37,983 nt of DNA from Pseudomonas sp. GM48 (GCF_000282335.1 NZ_AKJM01000004.1:1-37983); one strand, 5' to 3'. Positions 9,110-16,820 are shown, counted from the stretch's first letter. The notes: generated from the letters alone by a model not told the origin. Translations and numbers: made by a program.

Positions 9110-9967
9110 ATGAGCCGCGCCCCAGACACATGGATTCTGACCGCCGACTGCCCCAGCGTCCTCGGCACCGTGGACGCGGTGACCCGCTTTCTGTTCGAGC
9201 AGGGCTGCTACGTCACTGAACACCATTCCTTCGATGACCGGCTCTCGGGTCGTTTTTTCATTCGCGTGGAATTTCGCCAACCCGATGGTTTCGACGAACA
9301 GTCGTTCCGTGCGGGTCTGGCCGAGCGTGGCGAAGCCTTCGGCATGATTTTCGAACTGACCGCGCCGAACTACCGGCCGAAAGTGGTGATCATGGTCTCC
9401 AAGGCCGATCACTGCCTCAACGACTTGCTCTATCGCCAACGCATCGGTCAGTTGTCGATGGACGTCGCCGCCGTGGTCTCCAACCACCCGGACCTCAAGC
9501 CACTGGCCGACTGGCACCAGATTCCGTACTACCACTTCCCGCTGGATCCGAACGACAAGCCGTCCCAGGAACGTCAGGTATGGCAGGTCATTGAAGAGTC
9601 CGGTGCGGAACTGGTGATTCTTGCGCGCTACATGCAAGTGCTGTCGCCGGAGTTGTGCCGCAAGCTCGATGGCAAGGCGATCAACATCCACCACTCCCTG
9701 CTGCCCGGGTTCAAGGGCGCCAAGCCCTATCACCAGGCCTACAACAAGGGCGTGAAACTGGTCGGTGCCACCGCGCATTACATCAACAACGACCTGGATG
9801 AAGGTCCGATCATTGCCCAGGGTGTGGAAGCGGTGGACCACAGCCATTATCCCGAGGATTTGATCGCCAAGGGGCGGGATATCGAAGGGCTGACGCTGGC
9901 CCGGGCCGTGGGGTATCACATTGAACGTCGCGTGTTCCTTAACGCCAATCGCACCGTCGTTCTTTAG
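9110..9967 (+). CDS. purU: Formyltetrahydrofolate deformylase
   Basis: Hydrolyses 10-formyl-THF to THF and formate, which balances the folate pool when sarcosine oxidase loads it with one-carbon units. The 285-residue protein has an N-terminal ACT domain (about 8-85; DCPSVLGTV) and a C-terminal formyl-transferase-fold domain. The catalytic Asn-His-Asp set is visible as N192 and H194 in INIHHSLLPGFKGA and D230 in NNDLDEGP. ACAGGAG lies about 9 bases before the ATG. It corresponds to P. aeruginosa purU2 in the same gene order. Confidence 0.96.
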   Translation: MSRAPDTWILTADCPSVLGTVDAVTRFLFEQGCYVTEHHSFDDRLSGRFFIRVEFRQPDGFDEQSFRAGLAERGEAFGMIFELTAPNYRPKVVIMVSKADHCLNDLLYRQRIGQLSMDVAAVVSNHPDLKPLADWHQIPYYHFPLDPNDKPSQERQVWQVIEESGAELVILARYMQVLSPELCRKLDGKAINIHHSLLPGFKGAKPYHQAYNKGVKLVGATAHYINNDLDEGPIIAQGVEAVDHSHYPEDLIAKGRDIEGLTLARAVGYHIERRVFLNANRTVVL

Positions 9968-9973
9968 ATCGCT

Positions 9974-10068
9974 TTCGCGAGCAAGCCCGCTCCCACAGGG
10001 GATTTGTGTGAGTACACAGGTCTCAATCACACCAGAGATCAAATGTGGGAGCGGGCTTGCTCGCGAAG
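9974..10068. repeat. REP doublet, family A, diverging arms
   Basis: Inverted REP pair with TTCGCGAGC at both outer ends (read inward) and CTCCCACAGG/TGTGGGAG facing each other across about 48 bases. It begins seven bases after the purU stop, between purU and fdhA. Confidence 0.9.
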
Positions 10069-10177
10069 AGGCCCTGACAGACAACGCAAAAAGACACAGG
10101 CAATACCCCGGGCAATCAACGCGCCGCCGATCCATGGCGACGCGACCGCTACATAAAAACAACAGCGAGGTGAAAGC

Positions 10178-11377
10178 ATGTCTGGCAATCGTGGTGTGGT
10201 GTATCTCGGCGCTGGCAAGGTCGAAGTGCAGAAGATTGACTATCCGAAAATGCAGGACCCGCGTGGCAGGAAGATTGAACACGCTGTCATCCTGCGTGTG
10301 GTGTCCACCAACATCTGTGGTTCCGACCAGCACATGGTGCGCGGTCGTACCACGGCGCAAACCGGCCTGGTGCTGGGTCACGAGATCACCGGTGAAGTGA
10401 TCGAGAAGGGCAGTGACGTCGAAAACCTGCAAATCGGCGACCTGGTCTCGGTACCGTTCAACGTGGCTTGCGGGCGCTGCCGTTCCTGTAAGGAAATGCA
10501 CACCGGCGTGTGCCTGAGCGTCAACCCGGCGCGTCCGGGCGGTGCCTACGGTTACGTCGACATGGGCGACTGGACCGGTGGTCAGGCGGAATACGCCATG
10601 GTGCCGTACGCCGACTTCAACCTGTTGAAACTGCCGGATCGCGATCGGGCGATGGAAAAAATCCGCGACCTGACCTGCCTCTCCGACATCCTGCCAACCG
10701 GTTACCACGGCGCAGTGACTGCCGGCGTTGGCCCGGGCAGCACTGTGTACATCGCTGGCGCCGGCCCGGTTGGTCTGGCCGCTGCCGCTTCGGCTCGCCT
10801 GCTGGGTGCTGCCGTGGTGATCGTCGGTGACGTCAACACCATCCGCCTGGCCCACGCCAAGGCCCAGGGTTTCGAAATCGCCGACTTGTCCCTCGACACG
10901 CCGCTGCACGAGCAAATCGCTGCGCTGCTGGGCGAACCGGAAGTGGATTGCGCCATCGACGCCGTAGGCTTCGAAGCCCGTGGCCATGGCCATGACGGCG
11001 TGAAACACGAAGCCCCGGCCACCGTACTCAACTCGCTGATGGGCGTGGTGCGTGTAGCCGGCAAGATCGGTATCCCCGGCCTGTACGTCACCGAAGACCC
11101 GGGCGCTGTCGACGCTGCCGCAAAAATGGGCAGCCTGAGCATCCGCTTCGGTCTGGGCTGGGCCAAATCCCACAGCTTCCACACCGGCCAGACCCCGGTG
11201 ATGAAGTACAACCGCCAGCTGATGCAGGCAATCATGTGGGACCGTATCAACATCGCCGAAGTGGTGGGCGTTCAGGTGATCAGCCTGGATCAGGCTCCGC
11301 AGGGTTATGGCGAGTTCGATGCCGGCGTGCCGAAGAAGTTTGTGATCGATCCGCACAAGATGTTCAGCGCGGCGTAA
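10178..11377 (+). CDS. fdhA: Glutathione-independent formaldehyde dehydrogenase
   Basis: Zinc- and NAD-dependent medium-chain dehydrogenase that oxidises formaldehyde to formate without a thiol cofactor. The length, 399 residues, equals that of the P. putida enzyme. The catalytic zinc ligands are C47 (NICGSD), H68 (LGHE) and D170. The structural zinc ligands are C98, C101, C104 and C112 (CGRCRSC...VC). The NAD-binding loop is YIAGAGPVGL (191-200). GAGG lies about 9 bases before the ATG. It detoxifies formaldehyde released when sarcosine oxidase turns over without THF. The 210-base gap after purU contains a REP pair and could hold its own promoter. A strong terminator follows. Confidence 0.96.
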   Translation: MSGNRGVVYLGAGKVEVQKIDYPKMQDPRGRKIEHAVILRVVSTNICGSDQHMVRGRTTAQTGLVLGHEITGEVIEKGSDVENLQIGDLVSVPFNVACGRCRSCKEMHTGVCLSVNPARPGGAYGYVDMGDWTGGQAEYAMVPYADFNLLKLPDRDRAMEKIRDLTCLSDILPTGYHGAVTAGVGPGSTVYIAGAGPVGLAAAASARLLGAAVVIVGDVNTIRLAHAKAQGFEIADLSLDTPLHEQIAALLGEPEVDCAIDAVGFEARGHGHDGVKHEAPATVLNSLMGVVRVAGKIGIPGLYVTEDPGAVDAAAKMGSLSIRFGLGWAKSHSFHTGQTPVMKYNRQLMQAIMWDRINIAEVVGVQVISLDQAPQGYGEFDAGVPKKFVIDPHKMFSAA

Positions 11378-11392
11378 GTCTTCACGCAATAA

Positions 11393-11424
11393 AAAACGGC
11401 GACCTTCGGGTCGCCGTTTTGTTT
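11393..11424 (+). terminator. Rho-independent terminator after fdhA
   Basis: AAAACGGCGACC, a TTCG tetraloop, then GGTCGCCGTTTT and more T residues: a 12-bp perfect stem about 16 bases after the fdhA stop. It closes the glyA-sox-purU-fdhA unit and, being symmetrical, could also stop leftward transcripts. Confidence 0.93.
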
Positions 11425-11441
11425 GGGCGGTGTATCCACTT

Positions 11442-11574
11442 TGTGGCGAGGGAGCTTGCTCCCGCTGGGCTGCGAAGCGGCCCTAAATCATGAGCGTGGG
11501 GTCTATCAGCTATACCGTGGTGGGTGGTTTGCGACGGCTGCGCCGCCGAGCGGGAGCAAGCTCCCTCGCCACAA
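11442..11574. repeat. REP-like doublet, family B
   Basis: Inverted pair with outer ends TGTGGCGAGGGAGCTTGCTC. Inside each arm follows a less conserved CGCTsGGcTGCGaAGC extension. It ends 30 bases downstream of the anti-sigma stop codon. Confidence 0.88.
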
Positions 11575-11604
11575 AAGCACACTCACAAAGGCGGATCAGT
11601 GTTT

Positions 11605-12279
11605 TCAAAGCGCCGCCAACGCCCCTTGATACAACACTGGCCCCGTCGGTTGCCCGGTCGGCGAGCCACCCTTCGGCTCAAGGCTGACCGCCAGCGCAAT
11701 CGGCTTGCCGATCAGCGCTTTCTGCGTTTCGCTCAATTCCACCTTGCCTTTGCCTCCAGTCGGAATCACGCCGAGGGAGATCGGCTTGCCGTCCGCCGGA
11801 ATCGCCCACAACTCCAGACTTTGCCCAGGTTCGACAGCCGCCAGCGTCAGCGGCTCGACTTGCAGGTAATTCTCGTGGGCCTGTACGCGCATCGCGGGTT
11901 GCGCGTCGGCGTTGACCAATGTGGCGCTGTAGCGGGCGTCGTCGGGGAGGTAGAGCACGCCGAGAGTCACTGCGATCAGCAGCGAGCAAACTGCCGCCGT
12001 CACTCGCAGCCAATTCCAGAACGGACGCTTCTCTGGCACGTGCAGCACTTGCGGTTCGATCCGCGCAGTAATGCCTTGCCAGACGCGATCCGGCACCGGC
12101 TGCTCCGGCAGGGCATCGGTCAGGCTGAGCAGGCTTTCCTGCCACTGTGCCAGTTCTGCGCGCAAGGCCGCATCTTCCAGCAACAGCTGTTCGAAACGCC
12201 GGCGCGCGGTGGCAGGCATCAAGCCAATGGCATAGTCGGCGGCAAGGGCGCGGCGCAGGGTCGGGGTTCGATAGTTCAT
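11605..12279 (-). CDS. Anti-sigma factor, RskA type
   Basis: A 224-residue single-pass membrane protein. The cytoplasmic N-terminal part (1-87) has LRRALAADYAIGLMPATARRRFEQLL, the helical sigma-binding region of this family, without a zinc-binding HxxxCxxC motif. One transmembrane helix lies at about 88-110 (WNWLRVTAAVCSLLIAVTLGV). The periplasmic remainder (LELWAIPADGKPISLGVIP) is the RskA C-terminal domain. The start overlaps the stop of the ECF sigma gene as ATGA (12276-12279), so the pair is translationally coupled, as expected for a sigma factor and its inhibitor. It probably holds the sigma factor at the inner membrane until a periplasmic signal triggers release. The signal is unknown. 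Confidence 0.9.
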   Translation of the reverse strand: MNYRTPTLRRALAADYAIGLMPATARRRFEQLLLEDAALRAELAQWQESLLSLTDALPEQPVPDRVWQGITARIEPQVLHVPEKRPFWNWLRVTAAVCSLLIAVTLGVLYLPDDARYSATLVNADAQPAMRVQAHENYLQVEPLTLAAVEPGQSLELWAIPADGKPISLGVIPTGGKGKVELSETQKALIGKPIALAVSLEPKGGSPTGQPTGPVLYQGALAAL

Positions 12280-12953
12280 GATTCAAGGCACCTGCGCAGG
12301 CGTTCCATGCCGCGACGGATCCAGGACTTCACCGAGCCCAGCGGCGCGGCCAGGTGTTCGGCCAGTTCGGAGCACGACAGTCCCTGGAAATAGGCGACGG
12401 TAATCGACTGGCGCTGCATGCCTTCGAGGCTGTCCAGACAGCGGTTCAGGGCGCTGGCCTCGTGGGCGCTGGCCAGTTGCTCGTCGGCCGATGGGCTTTC
12501 ATCCACGAGCATTTGTTCTTCGAAATCGCTCAATGGCCGATCGCGGTGTTTGCGCAACTGGTCGATGGCCTGATGACGGGTGATGTTGACCATCCAGGTC
12601 AACGGCGCCGACAAATGCGCTTCGTAGCGCGATGCATTGTTCCAGATGCGCACGAAACTCTCTTGCAGCACCTCTTCGGCCAGGTCCGGACGGCCCATGA
12701 AGCGCAGCGCTACCCCATGCAGGCGCGGGCCGACACTGCGGTACAGCGTCTCGAAGGCGCGGCGGTCGCCCAGTGAACACTGGGCCAGCAGTTGCCTGAG
12801 CTGATCGGCGTCGGTGATGGGAATGGCGGTTCTCCCGGAAAGCGGAGCAGGGGGCCGGTTGCAGGCAGAGGTTAGTTCACGGCGCGCAGTTGTTCCATTC
12901 ACGGCGAACACCTCGGGCGGACCGCCGCCCCCGATGTGCGGGGACGGCGGCAC
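12276..12953 (-). CDS. ECF RNA polymerase sigma factor
   Basis: Sigma-70 family, extracytoplasmic-function type. Sigma region 2 is seen in DLAEEVLQESFVRIWNNASRY and TWMVNITRHQAIDQLRK, and region 4 in LSCSELAEHLAAPLGSVKSW followed by IRRGMERLR. The open frame from the only upstream ATG (12953) gives 225 residues, but the first 43 look unlike a sigma factor. Homology appears to begin at ITDADQLRQLLAQ, just after an ATT codon at 12824-12822 that follows GGGAGA at SD-like spacing; GTG codons at 12911 and 12902 are alternatives. True length is therefore probably 182-200 residues. It lies between a secreted FAS1 gene (3 bases upstream of the frame) and its coupled anti-sigma gene. Confidence 0.9.
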   Translation of the reverse strand: MPPSPHIGGGGPPEVFAVNGTTARRELTSACNRPPAPLSGRTAIPITDADQLRQLLAQCSLGDRRAFETLYRSVGPRLHGVALRFMGRPDLAEEVLQESFVRIWNNASRYEAHLSAPLTWMVNITRHQAIDQLRKHRDRPLSDFEEQMLVDESPSADEQLASAHEASALNRCLDSLEGMQRQSITVAYFQGLSCSELAEHLAAPLGSVKSWIRRGMERLRRCLES

Positions 12954-12956
12954 GGC

Positions 12957-13550
12957 TCAGCTTTTCGGCATCAGCACCTTGTCGATGACCTGAATCACCC
13001 CGTTGGACTGGTATACGTCGTAGGTGGTGATGTCAGCGACGTCGCCCTTTTCATCCTTGATGGTGATGTTGTGCGGGCCGTTCATCATGGCCCACAGTTT
13101 GCCGCCGGCAACCGTGGTCAGTTCGGCCTTGCCGCCACCGGCCCTGATCTTCTCGGCCAGGGTCATCATGTCGAGTTTCCCGGCGACCACGTGGTAGGTG
13201 AGGATGTGGGTCAGCGTGGCTTTGTTGGCCGGTTTGAGCAGGGTGTCGACGGTGCCCGCGGGTAGCGCGGTGAAGGCCGAATTGACCGGGGCGAACACGG
13301 TGAACGGACCTTTGCCCTTGAGGGTGTCGACCAGGCCGGCGGCTTTTACCGCGGCGACCAGAGTGGTGTGATCGGCGGAGTTAACCGCGTTATCGATGAT
13401 GTCCTTGCTCGGCAGCATGGTCTGACCGCCGACCGTGACAGTGTCGTGGCCCATGTCCGCCGCTTGCACGGTGTTCAGGACGAGTCCGCCACCAAGGGCC
13501 AGGGTCAGCAGGCTGGCAATCAATGGCGTTTTGATCGAAGTGCGTTTCAT
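12957..13550 (-). CDS. Secreted fasciclin (FAS1) domain protein
   Basis: A 197-residue protein with a signal peptide (KRTSIK, hydrophobic core, cleavage near VQA|AD at about 30) and one FAS1 domain spanning about 47-195. The FAS1 H1 box is FTVFAPVNSAFTALPAG, and the YHVV box with the C-terminal GVIQVIDKVLMP closes the fold. FAS1 domains mediate adhesion or protein binding outside the cytoplasm; no enzymatic role is implied. AAGGA lies 8 bases before the ATG. It is the first gene of a minus-strand unit with an ECF sigma factor and RskA-type anti-sigma factor, so it is a candidate target, or a signal-sensing partner, of that pair. Confidence 0.92.
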   Translation of the reverse strand: MKRTSIKTPLIASLLTLALGGGLVLNTVQAADMGHDTVTVGGQTMLPSKDIIDNAVNSADHTTLVAAVKAAGLVDTLKGKGPFTVFAPVNSAFTALPAGTVDTLLKPANKATLTHILTYHVVAGKLDMMTLAEKIRAGGGKAELTTVAGGKLWAMMNGPHNITIKDEKGDVADITTYDVYQSNGVIQVIDKVLMPKS

Positions 13551-13650
13551 GGTGATGATCCTTGTGATGAGAATCGGCCAGGAGTGTCTGTCCGTGCTTG
13601 ATATACGTGCGTGGTGGCAGGCTGGATGCAGTGTTGGGGGGATTTTTTCC

Positions 13651-13749
13651 TGTAGGAGCGAGCTTGCTCGCGATGGAGGTTAACGAAGACGGGGGCTGCC
13701 TGGATAAACGCAGTGCCCTGGAGTTCATCGCGAGCAAGCTCGCTCCTAC
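13651..13749. repeat. REP doublet, family C
   Basis: Inverted pair with outer ends TGTAGGAGCGAGCTTGCTCG and an internal spacer of about 50 bases. The core resembles family A but has GTAGGAGCGAGC in place of GTGGGAGCGGGC. It lies in the divergent interval between the FAS1 gene and the DUF2780 gene, unlike most REPs here, which follow stop codons. Confidence 0.88.
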
Positions 13750-13840
13750 GATGGATGGCGGGAACAATGTCGGGGCATATCAGTCAAACGCACAGTTTTG
13801 CGCCGCCCATTGCCGGGCGGTGTTCATAGAGGATGTCTGA

Positions 13841-14395
13841 ATGAAGATTTCACGCGGTTTTGCCCTGGCATCGCTCTTGACCCTGGCGGTCAGCCCGGCC
13901 TTTGCACAGTTCAACCTGAGCGATGCGGCCAATGCCATTGCAGGTATGAAGGGCGGTGACGCGACCGCGACTGCCGCACCGACGCCGCAGACAGCCGACC
14001 TGCTGAGCACCCTCAGTGAATTGAACATCACCCCACAGCAAGCCATCGGCGGCGCCGGGGCGATGCTGGGTCTGGCGAAGAACCAGTTGAGTTCGAACGA
14101 CTATTCGGAACTGGCCAAAAGCGTGCCGGGCATCGACATGCTCTCGGGAGGCGGTGAGTTGGGTGCGCTGGCCGGTCTGCTCGGCTCCAGCGGCAAAGCT
14201 GTAGGGCTGGATAATGCCCTGGGCAACGTCAAGGACACCAACGACCTGAACAACGCCTTCAGCGCCCTGGGTATGGACAGCGGCATGATCGGCCTGTTTA
14301 CCCCGGTGCTCCTGCAATACCTTGGTCAGCAGGGTGTCGGCGGTACGCTGCTGAGCAGCCTGGGCGGGATCTGGGGTGCCGGCACCGGTAGTTGA
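13841..14395 (+). CDS. Secreted DUF2780 (VcgC/VcgE family) protein
   Basis: A 184-residue exported protein of unknown function. A signal peptide covers residues 1-22 (KISRGFALASLLTLAVSPAFA|Q). After a low-complexity Ala/Thr linker, the body is a glycine- and leucine-rich helical region (LSTLSELNITPQQAIGGAG, residues 55-73, and LLQYLGQQGVGGTLLSSLGG) that I recognise as the DUF2780 family. AGAGGA precedes the ATG. It is divergent from the FAS1-sigma-anti-sigma unit. Its stop is one base from the stop of the convergent acyltransferase gene. I assign no function. Confidence 0.85.
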   Translation: MKISRGFALASLLTLAVSPAFAQFNLSDAANAIAGMKGGDATATAAPTPQTADLLSTLSELNITPQQAIGGAGAMLGLAKNQLSSNDYSELAKSVPGIDMLSGGGELGALAGLLGSSGKAVGLDNALGNVKDTNDLNNAFSALGMDSGMIGLFTPVLLQYLGQQGVGGTLLSSLGGIWGAGTGS

Positions 14396-14396
14396 T

Positions 14397-15284
14397 TCAG
14401 CGGCGCCCGGCGCGCAAGGCGTCGATGCGCTGATCCTTCTCGATCCAGAGCTGGTTGACCCAGTTCTGGATTTTTTCACGAAACAGCGGATCGTTTTCGT
14501 AATCGCCCTGCCACAGCGTCGGGTCGAGTTCGCGGGTCCGGATGTCGATGATGACGCTTGGCACATTGCCGCTGATCAGGTCCCAGAACCCCGGAATCTT
14601 CTGTTGCGGATAAACCACCGTCACATCGAGAATCGCGTCCAGCTGTTCACCCATTGCCGCCAGCACAAACGCCACTCCGCCGGCCTTGGGCTTGAGCAGG
14701 TGATTGAACGGTGACTGCTGCTGGGCACGTTTAGCCGCCGTAAAACGGGTGCCTTCGAGGTAATTGACCACCGTCACCGGTTGGCGCTTGAACAGTTCGC
14801 AGGCTTGTCTGGTGATTTCAAGATCCTTGCCCGCGAGTTCCGGGTGCCTGGCCAGGAATGCCTTGCTGTAGCGCTTCATGAACGGGTAATCCAGCGCCCA
14901 CCACGCCAGGCCCAGGAAGGGCACCCAGATCAGCTCTTTCTTGAGGAAGAATTTGAAGAACGGTGTCCGTCGGTTCAGCGTCTGGATCAGCGCCGGGATG
15001 TCGACCCAGGATTGATGGTTGCTGATCACCAGATACGAGGTGTCGCGGCGCAGATCGTCACCGCCACGAATGTCCCATCGGGTGGGGATACAGACACGGA
15101 AGATCAGCTTGTCGATCTCGGACCAGGTCTCGGCAATCCACATCACCGACCATGAGGCGTAATCGCGAAAACGGCCAGGCAGGACCAGTTTGAGCAGGGC
15201 AAACACCATCAACGGCCCGATCAGGACCAGGGTGTTGAGCAGAAGCAGCAGGGTCACGAAACAGCCGGTGAGCAGGCGGCGCAT
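14397..15284 (-). CDS. Lysophospholipid acyltransferase family protein (YihG-like)
   Basis: A 295-residue membrane acyltransferase of the LPLAT/PlsC superfamily, expected to acylate lysophosphatidic acid or a related glycerolipid. Two N-terminal hydrophobic segments (8-36) are followed by the catalytic NHxxxxD motif as NHQSWVD (H90, D95) and the substrate motif EGTR (about 176-179). The long PLPxxGxxxWALDYPFMKRYS-type region resembles E. coli YihG rather than housekeeping PlsC, which suggests a role in tuning phospholipid acyl composition. It is transcribed convergently with the DUF2780 gene with one base between stops. I see no terminator in that junction. Confidence 0.88.
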   Translation of the reverse strand: MRRLLTGCFVTLLLLLNTLVLIGPLMVFALLKLVLPGRFRDYASWSVMWIAETWSEIDKLIFRVCIPTRWDIRGGDDLRRDTSYLVISNHQSWVDIPALIQTLNRRTPFFKFFLKKELIWVPFLGLAWWALDYPFMKRYSKAFLARHPELAGKDLEITRQACELFKRQPVTVVNYLEGTRFTAAKRAQQQSPFNHLLKPKAGGVAFVLAAMGEQLDAILDVTVVYPQQKIPGFWDLISGNVPSVIIDIRTRELDPTLWQGDYENDPLFREKIQNWVNQLWIEKDQRIDALRAGRR

Positions 15285-15417
15285 AAGTCACTCGTGGAAG
15301 CGGTTGGGCGCGCCATGATAAGCAGCTTGGGGCGACAGGCCAAATCGGCTGATGACGAATGTTTCACTTTTGGATGGCTATGCTCGACGCTGAAGTTGTG
15401 TTGAATATGCTGGCCTC

Positions 15418-15443
15418 TTCGCGAGCAAGCCCGCTCCCACAGT
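15418..15443. repeat. Single REP element, family A
   Basis: A lone REP in the TTCGCGAGC...CTCCCACAG orientation, with no inverted partner within 200 bases. It lies in the 269-base interval between the divergent acyltransferase and retropepsin-like genes, an interval in which I see nothing else clear. Confidence 0.85.
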
Positions 15444-15553
15444 GTTCGTGTCGAGTGCGAAACCTGCGAAGGGATCTCAGGGGCGAACGAATGGCTCAAC
15501 GACTGTCTAAAACCTCGCATCCGACGCCCCCATTTTCCAAGGAAGTCCAAGAC

Positions 15554-16060
15554 GTGAAATCCCTCCTTGCAGTGCTCTCCCTCATCGCCCTGCCGGTCAT
15601 GGCCGCCGAGCCGACCCTCTATGGGCGTTACGAATACATCGCCCTGCCGGAAATCGGCGGGCAAGTCCTCAAGGCGAAAATGGACACCGGTGCACTGACC
15701 GCATCGCTGTCGGCCAAGGACATCGAAACTTTCAAGCGTGATGGCGAAGACTGGGTGCGTTTCCGCCTCGGTACCAAGGATGCGAGCAACAAAGTCTACG
15801 AACACAAAGTTGCGCGGATCAGCAAGATCAAGACTCGCTCCGAAGAGGAGGAGGATGACAGCGAAGTCGTCGCGCCGACGAAGCGTCCAGTGGTCGATCT
15901 GGAGCTGTGCCTGGGCAGCGTCAAGCGCACCGTAGAGGTCAACCTCACCGACCGCAGCAGCTTCAACTACCCGCTGCTGATCGGCGCCAAGGCGTTGCGC
16001 GAGTTCGGCGCGGCGGTGAATCCGGCTCGGCGGTTTACGGCGGACAAGCCGGATTGCTGA
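15554..16060 (+). CDS. Periplasmic retropepsin-like protein (RimB / Zn_protease family)
   Basis: A 168-residue exported protein of the family annotated as ATP-dependent zinc protease or RimK-associated RimB, which has a retropepsin-like aspartic protease fold. The active-site motif is KMDTGALTASLSAKDIE (about 41-57), with the DTG triad. The family motifs LCLGS (about 118-122) and YPLLIGAKALRE follow. The GTG start at 15554 has AAGGAAG about 8 bases upstream and yields a clean signal peptide (KSLLAVLSLIALPVMA|AE). Earlier in-frame ATGs would spoil it. No rimK or rimA neighbour is present. An acidic insert (EEEEDD, about 97-102) is notable. Confidence 0.85.
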   Translation: MKSLLAVLSLIALPVMAAEPTLYGRYEYIALPEIGGQVLKAKMDTGALTASLSAKDIETFKRDGEDWVRFRLGTKDASNKVYEHKVARISKIKTRSEEEEDDSEVVAPTKRPVVDLELCLGSVKRTVEVNLTDRSSFNYPLLIGAKALREFGAAVNPARRFTADKPDC

Positions 16061-16068
16061 TTATTTAA

Positions 16069-16086
16069 GCGCAAGCAGCTTTGCGC
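16069..16086 (-). terminator. Weak hairpin between convergent genes
   Basis: GCGCAA and TTGCGC pair around a 6-base loop in the 48-base gap between the retropepsin-like gene and the convergent GST gene. On the minus strand it is followed by TTAAATAA rather than a T run, so it is at best a weak terminator for the GST gene. Confidence 0.3.
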
Positions 16087-16108
16087 GGCGATCTCAGTGT
16101 GTGAGTGC

Positions 16109-16738
16109 CTAGAGCTTGGGCATCGTCGCAATCATCGAAGGTCGCTGACTCACTTCGAAATACCACCCCGCCAACTGCGGGTTCGCCTCGCGCCAATCCA
16201 GATCCGGATGGCGTAGGTCCAGATACCCCAACGCACACGCCACGCTGATCGCCGCCACATCGAAGTGGCAGGTCAGCTCGGCAATTGCGTCCTTTTCCAG
16301 CAATGCCAAGGCACGGCGGATTTTGTCGCGCTGGCCGTCGAGCCATTCGTCCCAGTGTTTCTCCGGAGCGCGCAGGGCGACTTCGTAACGCACCAGCACG
16401 GCCGCGTCCATGATCCCGTCGGCCAGCGAAGCGAGGGTCAGGCGCCGCCAGCGGGCTGAGCCTTCGCGGGGGATCAGCGGGTTGCCGACGTGCTGATGAT
16501 CGAGGTAATCGAGGATCACCCGGCTGTCGTGGATGATGTTGCCGTCGGCCAGGCGCAGGGCCGGGATTTTGCTCAGGGGATTGTCGTCGATCAGGGTCAG
16601 GTCCGGGTTGACCGGAGTGAGTACGCTGGTTTGCAACGCCACACGGTTCTGCTGACCGGTTTCGTGCAACAGCACCATGACTTTGCGAACGAATGGGGAA
16701 AGCGGGTTGTGGTACAGGGTCATGCTCGGGGCGGACAT
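16109..16738 (-). CDS. Glutathione S-transferase family protein
   Basis: A 209-residue cytosolic protein with the two-domain GST layout. The N-terminal thioredoxin-like domain (about 6-80) carries YHNPLSPFVRKVMVLLHE and the cis-proline motif NPLSKIPAL, then the glutathione-contacting DSRVILDYLD. The C-terminal domain is helical, with a CALGYLDLRHPDLDW segment typical of bacterial GSTs of unknown substrate. The start at 16738 is chosen by homology; another ATG 15 bases downstream (MTLYHNP) is possible. The upstream in-frame extension runs through REP sequence and is not coding. The substrate cannot be told from sequence. Confidence 0.9.
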   Translation of the reverse strand: MSAPSMTLYHNPLSPFVRKVMVLLHETGQQNRVALQTSVLTPVNPDLTLIDDNPLSKIPALRLADGNIIHDSRVILDYLDHQHVGNPLIPREGSARWRRLTLASLADGIMDAAVLVRYEVALRAPEKHWDEWLDGQRDKIRRALALLEKDAIAELTCHFDVAAISVACALGYLDLRHPDLDWREANPQLAGWYFEVSQRPSMIATMPKL

Positions 16739-16820
16739 GGCAACGTCTCGGTCGGTGGCGGTGTCGAGCAGCATAGCGCGTTGACTTGATAGCTCAAGAC
16801 CACAAAAAACACAGATCCTC

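Noticed and set aside
11442..11574. Evenly spaced inverted repeats as a CRISPR array.
   Set aside because: The repeats are palindromic REP-type doublets scattered one per intergenic region, not direct repeats with regular spacers, and there are no cas genes.
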